Assembly (NCBI GenBank): GCA_016795155.1
Contig: JAEUIE010000062.1
Span: 1-51,583 of the forward strand
Source: Planctomycetia bacterium
GTDB lineage: Bacteria > Planctomycetota > Planctomycetia > Gemmatales > HRBIN36
Direction: 5' to 3'
DNA length: 51,583 nucleotides
Below are positions 8,777 through 18,188 of this stretch, one piece after another. Below the pieces are notes generated by a model. That model did not search any database. It was given only the letters and a program-made list of their open reading frames with translations, and was not told where the DNA came from. Positions within the stretch are counted from its first letter, which is position 1; each line of letters begins with the position of its first letter. A program made the translations under genes and the position numbers.

Positions 8777-11700
8777 AGATTTTTTCTGGTTGTGGTGACC
8801 AACTCCCCCTTCTCCACACTCGGCGCAAACCCATGCCGCATCGTATTCTCGGTAATGCAACGCGGATTGACAAACTGCAGCAAGTAATCAGGCCCGCCGG
8901 CTTTGGAGCCGATGCCGCTCATCTTGAAGCCGCCAAAGGGTTGGCGATCAACGATGGCGCCAGTGATCTTGCGATTGATGTAAAGGTTGCCAACACGGAA
9001 TTCGCGACGAATGCGGGCGATGTTGGCTGGGCTGCGTGAGAAGAGACCGCCGGTCAGTGCGTACTCGGTACCGTTGGCGATCTTGAGCGCCTCGTCTATG
9101 TCTTTGGCCTTGATGATGGCAAGGACAGGTCCGAAGATTTCTTCTTGTGCAATCTTGGCGTTTGCAGGCACATCGGCAAAGATATGTGGCCCGACAAAGT
9201 AACCCTGTTCAGCCAGGTTGCCAATGTCGGTGGCATGCACCAGTCGGGCTTCTTGTTTGCCTATTTCAATGTACTTCAGAATCCGCTGTCGGCTTTCGTC
9301 ATCGATCACCGGGCCAACGAAACTGCCTGGCTCTTCCGCAGGCATCACCCGAATCGCCTTGGCTGCTTCCACCAGGCGATTGAGGAAAGTGTCATAGACC
9401 GACTGCAGCACAATCACGCGTGACGCAGCAGAGCACTTCTGCCCCTGGAATCCGAAGGCTGCAGCCAGCGTGCCTGCCACTGCCTGATCGAGATCAGCAT
9501 CATCATCAACAATGATGGCATTCTTGCCACCCATTTCCGTAATCACCTTCTTCACAAAAGGCTGGCCTGGAGGTGTCTCAGCAGCCTGGCGATTGATCAT
9601 TAACCCGACGGCTCGTGAACCGGTAAAGACAATCAGTGCCACTTCAGGATGACTGACTAGCACAGGCCCAATCTCTTCACCAACACCGGGTAGATAGTGC
9701 AATACATCTTTAGGTACACCAGCTTCATGCAGAATGTTAACCATGTGTGCTGCGATGACTGACGTTTGTTCCGCAGGCTTGTAGATCACCGGGTTGCCAG
9801 TGACCAGTGCTGCCACGGTCATGCCACATGGAATGGCCAGCGGGAAATTCCACGGGCCAATAACCGTGGTAACTCCACGTGGCTCGTAGAAATATTCATT
9901 CTCTTCGCCCATCAGATCGCGACGTTGTGGCTTGGCCAGCTTGCGCATCTCGGCTGCATAATAGCGGCAGAAATCAATCGCTTCACACAGTTCACCATCA
10001 GCCTCCCGCCATTGCTTTCCTGCTTCCAGAATAAACCAGGCACAGAGTTCGAAGCGACGTTCGTGCATCAGGTCTGCCGCTCGATCCATGATGGCACAAC
10101 GTTCTTCAACAGAAGTATCACGCCAGGCGGCAAAGGCTTTACTGGCAGCAGCCACCGCTTGCTTCGCTTGTTCTGGCGATGCCTTGGCAACCTTGCCAAC
10201 AACTTGAGAGGTGTTCCCCGGATTCAGGGAAGCAATAGTCTCTTTGGTTTCAATCGCTTTGCCTGCAATGAGTAGAGGGTAAGTCTTTCCCAGTTGCGTT
10301 TTCACGCGGGCGAGTGCTTCCCGTTGCTTTGCTCGGCCTGCTTCCTGGCTGAAATCTATCGGGGCTTCGTTTTTGAACATGGGGTCAACATTCTTGGGGG
10401 ATGAGTTAGTCGAAGGAGTCACATGATGATTTTGCAATGATGCACCATAGTCTGCAGGATTCTGAAGAAGTTCCGATTCGGAAACATGCTCGATGAAGCT
10501 GGCCCGCAGGAAGGACTGGTTCGCGGTGTTCTCCAGAAGTCGGCGAACAAGGTAAGCCATACCCGGCAATAGTTGGCCGTAAGGTGTATACACCCGAACC
10601 CGGTGCCCCATTTCCACCAGAGCATCCTTGATCTGATCTGCCATGCCATACAGCAATTGAAACTCAATGCACTGCTTGGGCAGACCGAGCGTGTCAGCTA
10701 CCGCCAGTGCGTGCGAAATGCTGCGGATGTTATGGCTGCCAAAAGCAGGGCGAAGAAGTTGATAGTTTTCGAGCAGAAACCGTGTCTGCTTCTCGTAATT
10801 GACATCGCTTTCCCACTTGTTCATGAAGACCGGCGGTTCCCAGTCATTCTGATCTGCGATGGCTGTTTCGTAATCCCAATAAGCGCCTTTCACCAGTCGC
10901 ACCCAGAACGGTGTGCCTCGCCGCTGGGAAAAATCACGCAGTCGAGCCAGGTCTTCCGTGCATGATTTCAGATATGCCTGTATTGCAATTCCAACATGAG
11001 GCCAGTTGCGGAATTCCGGTTCATTGAACACTTCTTCGAAGATGCGTAGCGTGGTTTCCTTATAGGAAAACTGCTCCATATCAATGTTAACGAATGCACC
11101 ACGATCACGAATCATTCGCAGGATAGGCAGCAGCCTGACTTTCACTGCCGCTGCAGATGCATCCGGATCAATCGGATCAAACTGGCTGTACAGACTCGAA
11201 ATCTTGATGGAGATATTGACCTTGGGCATTGGCCCCAGGTGATCGCAATCCATTTGTGGATCGGTTCGCCATTGTGCAGCGTTGGTTAACCCTTCCACCA
11301 GTTCCAGGTATTGATGCTGGTAATGATCCGCCTCAGCTTCGGTCAGCACCGCTTCACCAAGCAAATCAATCGTGAAGGCACAATCCTTCTTGCGAAGTGC
11401 TTCAATAGCCACGAGGGCTTCAGGAACATTGCTCCCGGCTATGAACCGTTTGGCCAGGCGAATAGCATTGGTCTTGGCAGTGCTGGCAACCAACCCGGCA
11501 ATGGGTCCACGCTTGGGGAGTACATTCAGCCCCCAACGGGCCACCATGGGTAAACGGTGCTTGGCCAGGCCGAAGTATTCCTTGACATGCTGCACGATAT
11601 TGGCATTGGATCCCAACAACGCTGGCAACACATCAATAAACCGGAAGAGCTGGACTTTCACCAGTTCATCTTCCATGCTCCACGCCATGAGCTGGTCGTC

Positions 11701-11847
11701 AAACCATTTCGGTGAAAACACCGTGGGCTTGCCGCCTTCGAGCCTGGCAAAGAGATCCTGGCCGATGCGCCGGGTCAGGCGTTCTTCAGTTACATGTTCC
11801 TGGGCTTGCTTCGTGTATCGAGCAACACCAGCTTGGAGGAGAGGCAT
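8773..11847 (-). CDS. putA: Bifunctional proline dehydrogenase / L-glutamate gamma-semialdehyde dehydrogenase
   Basis: A 1,024-residue enzyme that oxidises proline to glutamate in two steps. It matches the short PutA type without the N-terminal RHH DNA-binding domain, so autoregulation as in E. coli is not expected. The PRODH barrel (about 120-480) has the RLVKGAYWDYE segment and a C-terminal FAD-site YGQLLPGMAYLVRRL stretch. A linker of about 50 residues leads to an ALDH domain (about 520-1000). This has catalytic Cys805 in GQKCSAASR and general base Glu771 in TEMGGKN. Both active sites look intact. The start ATG 11847 is far from the divergent kinase gene. The stop is coupled by ATGA to an unknown small gene. 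Confidence 0.95.
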   Translation of the reverse strand: MPLLQAGVARYTKQAQEHVTEERLTRRIGQDLFARLEGGKPTVFSPKWFDDQLMAWSMEDELVKVQLFRFIDVLPALLGSNANIVQHVKEYFGLAKHRLPMVARWGLNVLPKRGPIAGLVASTAKTNAIRLAKRFIAGSNVPEALVAIEALRKKDCAFTIDLLGEAVLTEAEADHYQHQYLELVEGLTNAAQWRTDPQMDCDHLGPMPKVNISIKISSLYSQFDPIDPDASAAAVKVRLLPILRMIRDRGAFVNIDMEQFSYKETTLRIFEEVFNEPEFRNWPHVGIAIQAYLKSCTEDLARLRDFSQRRGTPFWVRLVKGAYWDYETAIADQNDWEPPVFMNKWESDVNYEKQTRFLLENYQLLRPAFGSHNIRSISHALAVADTLGLPKQCIEFQLLYGMADQIKDALVEMGHRVRVYTPYGQLLPGMAYLVRRLLENTANQSFLRASFIEHVSESELLQNPADYGASLQNHHVTPSTNSSPKNVDPMFKNEAPIDFSQEAGRAKQREALARVKTQLGKTYPLLIAGKAIETKETIASLNPGNTSQVVGKVAKASPEQAKQAVAAASKAFAAWRDTSVEERCAIMDRAADLMHERRFELCAWFILEAGKQWREADGELCEAIDFCRYYAAEMRKLAKPQRRDLMGEENEYFYEPRGVTTVIGPWNFPLAIPCGMTVAALVTGNPVIYKPAEQTSVIAAHMVNILHEAGVPKDVLHYLPGVGEEIGPVLVSHPEVALIVFTGSRAVGLMINRQAAETPPGQPFVKKVITEMGGKNAIIVDDDADLDQAVAGTLAAAFGFQGQKCSAASRVIVLQSVYDTFLNRLVEAAKAIRVMPAEEPGSFVGPVIDDESRQRILKYIEIGKQEARLVHATDIGNLAEQGYFVGPHIFADVPANAKIAQEEIFGPVLAIIKAKDIDEALKIANGTEYALTGGLFSRSPANIARIRREFRVGNLYINRKITGAIVDRQPFGGFKMSGIGSKAGGPDYLLQFVNPRCITENTMRHGFAPSVEKGELVTTTRKNL

Positions 11848-11911
11848 TACTGGTCCTGGTTGAAAATCTTGATGTTCTGCGAAATTGCCGCCTCACAGCA
11901 TTACTCTGATT

Positions 11912-11920
11912 TGTTATAAT
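11912..11920 (+). promoter_or_regulatory. Extended -10 promoter element of the kinase gene
   Basis: TGTTATAAT combines a perfect TATAAT (11915-11920) with an extended -10 TG. It lies 45 bp before the kinase ATG. No good -35 box is seen at 17 bp, which fits an extended -10 promoter. Confidence 0.5.
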
Positions 11921-11965
11921 CCCCTATCGCATCGACTGCCAATTGCTTCTGCCGGATTCCCGATA

Positions 11966-12832
11966 ATGTCTGAAAAAATTGGTACATTTCAGGTACTGAA
12001 CAAATTGGGGGTAGGCGCTCACAGTTCGATTCTGCAAATACGACGAAACAGCGATGGCCGACAATATGCCCTTAAAATCGTTAAGATCGAATCAGAAGAC
12101 GATTTGAAATTCCTCGATCAGGCAGAACATGAATTTGAAGTAGCCAAAAAACTCGATCACCCCAACCTGATCAAAATACATGCTCTGGAAAAACAGAAAT
12201 CGTTTGGTTTCTTCGGCGGTGTCAAGGAAGTCAAGCAACTCATCGAGTTTGTCAATGGTAAGACACTCGACCAGTTTAAAATCATTCCACCGCCCGTTCA
12301 GTTACAGATTTTCCGGGATATCGCCTCAGCACTTGAGATGATGCATCGCCGCAACATCTGCCATGGTGATATCAAACCTAACAACATCATGCTCAGTCGC
12401 AGTGGTCAGGTGAAAGTCATTGATTATGGCCTGGCTTGGATTAAAGGGCAGGATAAACATCGTATCCAGGGCACGCCAGAATACATGGCTCCCGAACAAG
12501 TCAAAATGCAGGTCAGTGAAAAGTCTGACATGTTCAATTTCGGCGCTACCATGTACCGTTTGCTGACATGGCAACATATTCCACTGGTATTACCTCAAGG
12601 CGACAATTCTGTTCCCCTTGATGAGGATGGATGGAAACGGCATTACAAACCGGTAGCTGCACGCAATCCACAATGCATACCCGCCCTGGCGCAACTGGTT
12701 GACAGGTGCCTGGCTTATCGGTCCAGCCATCGTCCGGAAAACATGCATGAGGTACATCAGAATCTGCAACTTCTGGTTTCCAAACATGTTCTTAACGAAG
12801 ATGATCAACTTTCCTGCTGGGAATGGCCGTGA
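11966..12832 (+). CDS. Soluble Hanks-type Ser/Thr protein kinase (non-RD)
   Basis: A 288-residue kinase domain with no transmembrane or sensor segment, so it probably acts in the cytosol. Start is ATG 11966, directly in front of MSEKIGTFQVLNKLG; the frame is open further upstream without coding character. Gly loop LGVGAHS, ATP-binding K37 (YALKIV), catalytic loop HGDIKPNN with D135, Mg2+ motif DYG (D153, replacing DFG), and GTPEYMAPEQ are all visible. The catalytic loop reads HGD, not HRD, so activation-loop phosphorylation is probably not required. Essential residues are present. A DUF3754 gene follows after 46 bp in the same orientation. Confidence 0.9.
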   Translation: MSEKIGTFQVLNKLGVGAHSSILQIRRNSDGRQYALKIVKIESEDDLKFLDQAEHEFEVAKKLDHPNLIKIHALEKQKSFGFFGGVKEVKQLIEFVNGKTLDQFKIIPPPVQLQIFRDIASALEMMHRRNICHGDIKPNNIMLSRSGQVKVIDYGLAWIKGQDKHRIQGTPEYMAPEQVKMQVSEKSDMFNFGATMYRLLTWQHIPLVLPQGDNSVPLDEDGWKRHYKPVAARNPQCIPALAQLVDRCLAYRSSHRPENMHEVHQNLQLLVSKHVLNEDDQLSCWEWP

Positions 12833-12878
12833 TCGATTTTAGATTCCCCAGTACGGTAGGGGTCTTAGAATAATTCTC

Positions 12879-14135
12879 ATGGCAGAATACACGGACCGCG
12901 AGCATTACATCCCCGTTCGCCGAAACGAACTGATTGACCTGCTGTGCAACGTTGAGGGTGTCACTCCCGAACAGCAAAAACAGTGGCGCATCATTTCCAA
13001 TCTGCTGGCCTCGCTGTTTCACTTCGAATTCCTGCGAATCATTGAAGAATTAGCGGAAGATTATGCACCTTTCGATCCTGATCGTGAAACGACGCTATTG
13101 CGATCGGTCAGTACGATGGATCGCTCTATTCAGTTGGGAAAACTGTTCTCTACGTTCTCCCATATGCTCATACGGGCTAATTTCCACCATGTCACGGAAG
13201 AAGAACTGACCGCTGCCCTCCAAGGTCGCAGCCGCTGGGGCCTGAGCATGGATGTCGATTTCGGTATCTTTGACCGCTTATCGGTCTATGTTCGCGGAAA
13301 AACTACCGGCAAACGCAGTTTCCGTAACTGGAAACGCATGTGGAAAATGGAGGAAGTGGAAGTTCCGATATATCGTCGACTGGTCATTATGCTCAAGCTG
13401 CGGGAAGATTCCAAGACACGCATCGGCCCCGAGGTAAACAGTTCCGGTGTTTACATGAAAGCCTTCAAGGACATTCCACAGGAAGATATGGAAATGCTCC
13501 TGCCCGGCGCCAGGCTCAAGATGAGCAATATTGACAAGACCAAGCTCAGCTTTCCACTGCTCACGTTTTTTATTCTCACTGCCTGGAATGCGGTGATCGT
13601 TCCCATTCTGAAACTGGTGGGATTGGCCTTCATCAAAGGTCCGGTCGGTGCCGGGGCGCTTGGCATATGGAGCTTGGCTGCTGCTTCCGGCACGTACGGC
13701 TACCGCAGCTACTATTCCTACAATTTCACACGAAATCAGTACAGTTTGCAACTGACTCGCAGCTTGTATTATCAGAACCTAGATAACAATGCAGGCGTGC
13801 TCTACAACCTGCTCAACGAAGCGGAACATCAGGAATGGCGGGAAGCCATCCTGGGCTACTTCTGCCTATGGAAATTTGCACCGCAGGAAGGTTGGACCGC
13901 AGAACAATTAGACGACTTCATTGAAGATTTTCTGGAGAAACAGACTGGGCAGATCGTGGACTTTGAAATTCATGATTCACTGGCCAAGCTGGAACGCTTC
14001 GGATTGGTAACTCGTCACGGTGATCAGATTCGAATTGTTCCACTGGAGAAAGCGATCGACACGCTGCATGAGGCCTGGGATAAGGAATTCGAAAAAGCGA
14101 TTCACGGTGCAGAATCGATGGAAAACGAATCCTGA
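12879..14135 (+). CDS. DUF3754 membrane protein
   Basis: A 418-residue protein resembling the DUF3754/TMEM143 family of unknown function. The N-terminal helical part has REHYIPVRRNELIDLL and FHFEFLRIIEELAEDYAPF. The central part has YRRLVIMLKLR and a KAFKDIPQEDMEMLLPGA segment typical of the family. Two membrane helices lie at about 226-246 and 251-271, followed by a soluble C-terminal region with a winged-helix-like end (LERFGLVTRHGDQIRIVPLEKA). It probably shares a transcript with the upstream kinase (46-bp gap). Function is unknown; a link to kinase signalling is only suggested by proximity. Confidence 0.8.
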   Translation: MAEYTDREHYIPVRRNELIDLLCNVEGVTPEQQKQWRIISNLLASLFHFEFLRIIEELAEDYAPFDPDRETTLLRSVSTMDRSIQLGKLFSTFSHMLIRANFHHVTEEELTAALQGRSRWGLSMDVDFGIFDRLSVYVRGKTTGKRSFRNWKRMWKMEEVEVPIYRRLVIMLKLREDSKTRIGPEVNSSGVYMKAFKDIPQEDMEMLLPGARLKMSNIDKTKLSFPLLTFFILTAWNAVIVPILKLVGLAFIKGPVGAGALGIWSLAAASGTYGYRSYYSYNFTRNQYSLQLTRSLYYQNLDNNAGVLYNLLNEAEHQEWREAILGYFCLWKFAPQEGWTAEQLDDFIEDFLEKQTGQIVDFEIHDSLAKLERFGLVTRHGDQIRIVPLEKAIDTLHEAWDKEFEKAIHGAESMENES

Positions 14136-14198
14136 TGGTGTGGAACAAGATTCCAATCCTGTTCGCAGTGCAGAATCCATGAAAAACCATCTCTGATG
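14109..14198. repeat. Imperfect direct repeat at the 3' end of the DUF3754 gene
   Basis: About 29 bases at 14109-14137, covering the last codons and stop, recur imperfectly at 14170-14198. Both copies start GCAGAATC and end with TGATG. It looks like a local duplication. Confidence 0.6.
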
Positions 14199-14643
14199 CT
14201 GATTGTCACCCTCATGACAACGTAATCGTTTGAAAAATGCAGTTATTTTTCCATCTATGAATTCGAGAAATATCTTCCTGATGAAGGCATCCTCATTAAG
14301 GCTGTCATCGCCCGAACAGACGGTATTGTTGGTGTCAATGGATGAGCATGAATGGATAGACCAACCGGACTTTACTCATGAGAGAAGCTTGGAAGTTGTG
14401 GCAAACTCTGTGGTGTAGTCAAAGCCAGAGGTCGATACACTTTGGCACGACGCGGCTTCATGGCTGGGTGCCTCGGTTGGAGGTTGCTTCCCACGCCTGG
14501 CAATTGCACCTTGAGGATGTTCATCTATGTCGCCAGGATCGAATTGGTTCCAAAGAAGCAGCTTTCTTACTACGCGCTTCCGCCATGAATGGTATACTTC
14601 ATGGATTCCTTCACCCCTGATTCACACCTTAGATTGTCACCTT
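14138..14643. other. Gene-poor stretch, probably decayed sequence
   Basis: No convincing gene. Short open frames (14230-14418 and 14378-14620, plus) have no ribosome-binding site or family-like content. One frame at about 14234-14346 reads like protein (IYEFEKYLPDEGILIKAVI) but lacks a start and stops soon, so it may be a gene remnant. Confidence 0.5.
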
Positions 14644-14826
14644 ATGTTCACCACACCGCGTGATGCTGCTGTGCCTCGGCTGCGTTGGGACCTGGTCGTA
14701 CGTGTACGCCGGGAAATTGAAGCGGGCACCTACGATACTCCTGAAAAGTGGGCCATTGCCCTGGCTCGCTTACAGGATGATCTCGAACAGGGTGAGTTCA
14801 ATCCTGAACAACAACCCGCCCAATAA
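14644..14826 (+). CDS. Small FlgM-like protein
   Basis: A 60-residue protein from ATG 14644. The segment VRREIEAGTYDTPEKWAIAL plus the following RLQDDLEQ matches the C-terminal pattern of FlgM-type anti-sigma factors, in which a helix ending IxxGxYxTPEKLxxA precedes a short last helix. It lacks the N-terminal half of true FlgM and no flagellar gene is nearby. It may therefore be an anti-sigma-like or merely helical protein. No strong ribosome-binding site is visible. A hairpin terminator follows 23 bases after the stop. Confidence 0.55.
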   Translation: MFTTPRDAAVPRLRWDLVVRVRREIEAGTYDTPEKWAIALARLQDDLEQGEFNPEQQPAQ

Positions 14827-14849
14827 CCCTTGCAATCTGCACAGTAACG

Positions 14850-14885
14850 AAAGCCGGTTTAACCATCACAAGTTAAACCGGCTTT
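14850..14885 (+). terminator. Hairpin terminator after the FlgM-like gene
   Basis: Perfect 14-bp arms AAAGCCGGTTTAAC and GTTAAACCGGCTTT around an 8-nt loop. The downstream T tract is short (CTTTCTGCTT), so it may be a moderate bidirectional terminator. Confidence 0.75.
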
Positions 14886-14896
14886 CTGCTTGATTG

Positions 14897-14979
14897 CTCC
14901 TCCCCTTACCAAGGGGAGGTTGGGTGGGGTCTCTTTCTGCTGAATCAATCCCCTCCAACTCCCCCTTGGTATGGGGGAG
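14897..14979. repeat. REP-like inverted repeat pair
   Basis: Two G/C-run palindromes, CCTCCCCTTACCAAGGGGAGG (split here: arms CCTCCCCTT and AAGGGGAGG, 14899-14919) and CTCCCCCTTGGTATGGGGGAG (arms CTCCCC and GGGGAG, 14959-14979). They are inverted copies of each other together with flanking TTGGGTGGGG / CCCCTCCAA. The whole can fold as one long hairpin. It resembles the dispersed C-run/G-run intergenic repeats of many bacteria. Confidence 0.65.
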
Positions 14980-14985
14980 AGAAAA

Positions 14986-15198
14986 TTACGGCCGCCCAAT
15001 CGCATCCTCCGCAGCCGCCAGGTACACCGGGTCTGGAGCAATCGCATACTCGTTCAGCATCACATCGGTGAACTTGATGGCATGTTCATTGCCACTTTTC
15101 AACGCACGCTCAGCCAGTTTTTGAGGCGTGCTGCGGCTCTCTTCCTTGTGATCCGGATTGCACATGGGCACAGAGTACAAGTACGATAATCGAATCAA
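14986..15198 (-). pseudogene. Short hypothetical gene or C-terminal gene remnant
   Basis: An open frame of 70 residues (or 59 from ATG 15165). The last 45 residues look like a real protein: LAERALKSGNEHAIKFTDVM then LNEYAIAPDPVYLAAAEDAI. From memory this resembles the C-terminal end of questin-oxidase-like (DUF4243) proteins, whose full length is several hundred residues. It could be a truncated remnant, or an independent small protein. No clear ribosome-binding site precedes either start. Confidence 0.35.
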
Positions 15199-15315
15199 AG
15201 CAAAGATGAAGAAACTGATTTAACCGGTGCCTGGCCATTGACCGGTAACCTGCTTTTGTTATCGTGAACAGCACTTGATGCTGCCCGCCATCAAGTGCTT
15301 TTTAAGGAATGAACC

Positions 15316-16314
15316 GTGAACACGATGCTTCGCTCAGGTCTCGTTTTCAGCCTGTTTTTCGTTGTTTTCTCAACATCACAGGCCGGGGTCATCCGGCATG
15401 ACCGCCCCGATGCATCCTACACCAACCTAGCTGCTCAGCCTCAGTTTAATGGTATCGGAACCGTTGAATTCTTTTCACCCTCCGCAGGTACCCTGATCGC
15501 ACCGAACTGGCTGCTGACGGCTGGACACCTTCCCGGTATTACTGAAGTTACCTTTGGATTAGGGACACCCAATCAAACTTCTTACCAGGTCTTGCAGAAT
15601 GTCCCCCATCCCAACTGGACTGGCAGCGTCATCAATGGTAACGATTTTCGACTGATTCAGCTGAACGGCAACCCCATTGCTGACGGTGTGGCAACGCAGG
15701 TCTATTCGCTCTACCGCGGACCTATTCTCGATCAGGTTGTTACCAACGTTGGCTATGGAGCAACGGGGAACGGAGTCACCGGGTATGACCCCAACTCCTT
15801 CGGCACCCGGCGCGCCGGTAACATGATGATCCGCAGCTACTTCATCGAAGGCAATAACGTCTTTAACAATACCACCCTGACGCGAACCACTCCCACCACC
15901 ATTATGCTGGCTGATTTCATCAGTCCCGATACCAATCTTTCAACCTTGCTTTCAATCATCAATGGATTCAATACCACTGCTGCACCACAAGATCTGGAGT
16001 ACATGCTCGGACCACGCGACAGCGGCAGCCCCGTCTTTTTTTTCGATAATGGTGTGTGGAAGATTGCCGGCGTCAGCAGTTTCATTGCAACGCAAAATGC
16101 ACAAGGGCAAGGCCCGCAGGGAATCTATGGTGATGTATCAGGCTTTGCAGTTTTCGATGATTTCACCGCCAACTGGATTCATACCACAGCCATTCCCGAA
16201 CCAGGCACGATAATCTTGACTTCACTGTTGGTCGCTGCAGGGCTTGGCGCTGGCTGGTATCGATATCGTTCACGCCAGAGGGATGAACAACAGTTGATCG
16301 ACATGCCTGAATAA
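15316..16314 (+). CDS. Trypsin-like serine protease with PEP-CTERM sorting signal
   Basis: A 332-residue exported protein. Start is GTG 15316 behind AAGGA (about 15303-15307); a signal peptide ends in SQAG near residue 24. A chymotrypsin-like domain shows the triad H71 (LLTAGH), D110 (GNDFRL) and S236 (GPRDSGSP, with R in place of the usual G before D). The C-terminus has IPEPGT near 294, then a membrane helix and an R-rich segment, the PEP-CTERM signal recognised by exosortase. The tail after the arginines is longer than usual, about 14 residues. It is probably cell-surface processed. It ends 3 bases before the convergent histidine kinase gene. Confidence 0.85.
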   Translation: MNTMLRSGLVFSLFFVVFSTSQAGVIRHDRPDASYTNLAAQPQFNGIGTVEFFSPSAGTLIAPNWLLTAGHLPGITEVTFGLGTPNQTSYQVLQNVPHPNWTGSVINGNDFRLIQLNGNPIADGVATQVYSLYRGPILDQVVTNVGYGATGNGVTGYDPNSFGTRRAGNMMIRSYFIEGNNVFNNTTLTRTTPTTIMLADFISPDTNLSTLLSIINGFNTTAAPQDLEYMLGPRDSGSPVFFFDNGVWKIAGVSSFIATQNAQGQGPQGIYGDVSGFAVFDDFTANWIHTTAIPEPGTIILTSLLVAAGLGAGWYRYRSRQRDEQQLIDMPE

Positions 16315-16317
16315 CTG

Positions 16318-18057
16318 TTATGCCCCTGCTGGGCTTTCATCAATCAGCATCGTACGACGCTGCCCGGCTGCATCGCTGGCCGGCAGTGGCAGTCGCATAA
16401 TAAACTTCGCGCCATGACCAAGAGAACTGTGCAAGATCACATCACCACCATGTTCCCGCATGATCTTGCGTGAAACCGCCAGGCCAAGCCCCGTGCCTTT
16501 GGAACCTTTGGTGGAGACAAACGGCTTGAAAATATTCGCCTGGATTTCTGGAGGGATTCCTGGGCCATTGTCCTGGACTACCAGTTGTGCCCAGCGGCCA
16601 TTGTTTTCCAGTACGGTGGATATCGTAATTGTTGCGTCATTTGTCTCCTGCAATGCATCCACCGCATTGCTGACGATGTTGAGCAGCGCTTTATGCAATC
16701 CCTCAGCATCGGCTTGCAAGGGTTTTAACAGCGGATCATATTTCTTTTCAATCGTGATATTCAGTTCCCTGGCTCGCCCTTCCAGCAGGTCGATGACCTC
16801 GTTAGCCACAGTAGTCAAATCGGTTTCTTCCAGTGAAGGCTCACGCTCTTTGGAGTAGCTGAGCATATCCATGACCAGGTCGTAAATGCGAACCTGGTTC
16901 TTTTCCAGTGTTTTCCAGCCTTGCAGCAACAGCGGTCTGTTGTCTTCGTTGATGCCTAGTTTCAACAGATCGGAACCACTCTTCAGTCCCTGCAGAATAT
17001 TCTTGATGTGATGACTGATCGCTGCAATGGTTTGCCCGACAGCTGCCAGGCGTTCTGACTGCATCATGGCACGATAGTATCGTGTATCTTCCAGCGCCAG
17101 TGCAGCCTGGTGAGCAATGGCGGCTGCCAGCATCAGATGATCTTCAGTGAGACGGGTGGTGCCTTCTCCTTGTTGAGCCAGATCAGCCATGTTGGCTTTG
17201 ACATCAAGATACAACACCCCAATCGTTTCATGCCGACCCTTCATGGGCACGCACAATGCTTCCCGAATACCCTGCTCCTGCACACTGGGGCCTGCACGGA
17301 ACCGTTTGTCATGGGCTGCATCGGAAGTGAGTACCCCCAGGCCTTTTTTCAGCACGTGATCCATGATCGTCTTGCTGATCGTGATCTTTTCACGCTGTTC
17401 CTTGCCTTCACGAAAACGAATCGACTTGGCCTCAAAACGGTCGTTGTCATGCCGAAGCATGAAACAACCCCGGTCCGCTTGAATCGTTTCAAAGATCAAA
17501 TCCATGATCCGGTCGAGCAGTTGATCGTTATCGACAATGTGGCTGACTGCCTGCGTGGCCTGGTACATTACGCTCAAGTTAGCCAGGGCGTTTCGCAGCC
17601 AGGGGTTGGCTGCGGTTTCTGTCGGCTTGGCCAGCAACCGGGCGCCTGCGGTATCACTGACAGTTTTTACGATGGCTGACGGAACATCGTCGGCAGGCTT
17701 ACCAACGAGGTCTACTTCTGCTGACTTGTTTTTAGGTTGCTCTACCGTTACGGTCTCTTCGTTGCCACTGAGTGCAAGATAAACAAGCGTGGTCTGGCCG
17801 ATGCGGATTTCATCGCCCGGCTTGAGCACCACATCCTTGATCATCTTTCCATTGACGAAAGTGCCGTTGCTGCTGCCGAGGTCGAGTAATTGATGCGTGC
17901 CATTGGGCAGTAACCTCAATTCAGAATGACGCCGTGAGGCTTCAGTATCATGAAGACGTACGGTGTTATTCGCTTCACGCCCCAAGCCGACTACCTGGGT
18001 AGTCAGTTCAAAACGCTTGCCTTCATCAGAACCTTGAATGACGTACAGCGAAGCCAC
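16318..18057 (-). CDS. Cytosolic FHA-GAF sensor histidine kinase
   Basis: A 579-residue kinase without membrane segments. The FHA domain (about 5-95) has GREANN, SRRHSEL and [11 protein letters not shown], so it should bind phosphothreonine. A GAF domain covers about 165-335. The dimerisation/H-box follows: [19 protein letters not shown], phospho-acceptor H349. The ATPase domain has the N-box [18 protein letters not shown], and a G-box with [10 protein letters not shown]. No response regulator is adjacent, so it is an orphan. The FHA domain suggests an input from Ser/Thr phosphorylation; linkage to the kinase gene at 12 kb is only a guess. Confidence 0.92.
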   Translation of the reverse strand: MASLYVIQGSDEGKRFELTTQVVGLGREANNTVRLHDTEASRRHSELRLLPNGTHQLLDLGSSNGTFVNGKMIKDVVLKPGDEIRIGQTTLVYLALSGNEETVTVEQPKNKSAEVDLVGKPADDVPSAIVKTVSDTAGARLLAKPTETAANPWLRNALANLSVMYQATQAVSHIVDNDQLLDRIMDLIFETIQADRGCFMLRHDNDRFEAKSIRFREGKEQREKITISKTIMDHVLKKGLGVLTSDAAHDKRFRAGPSVQEQGIREALCVPMKGRHETIGVLYLDVKANMADLAQQGEGTTRLTEDHLMLAAAIAHQAALALEDTRYYRAMMQSERLAAVGQTIAAISHHIKNILQGLKSGSDLLKLGINEDNRPLLLQGWKTLEKNQVRIYDLVMDMLSYSKEREPSLEETDLTTVANEVIDLLEGRARELNITIEKKYDPLLKPLQADAEGLHKALLNIVSNAVDALQETNDATITISTVLENNGRWAQLVVQDNGPGIPPEIQANIFKPFVSTKGSKGTGLGLAVSRKIMREHGGDVILHSSLGHGAKFIMRLPLPASDAAGQRRTMLIDESPAGA

Positions 18058-18188
18058 TCGGTTTCCTGTTCATGCACTATGAATTGTCTGCAAACAGCAG
18101 AGCCTGTCCGCCAGCGAATGGAGTTGCATATGCTGGTGTCTTTTCCTGACGTGCCAGGCACTATGATAATATAGCTTACCACGTTTCA

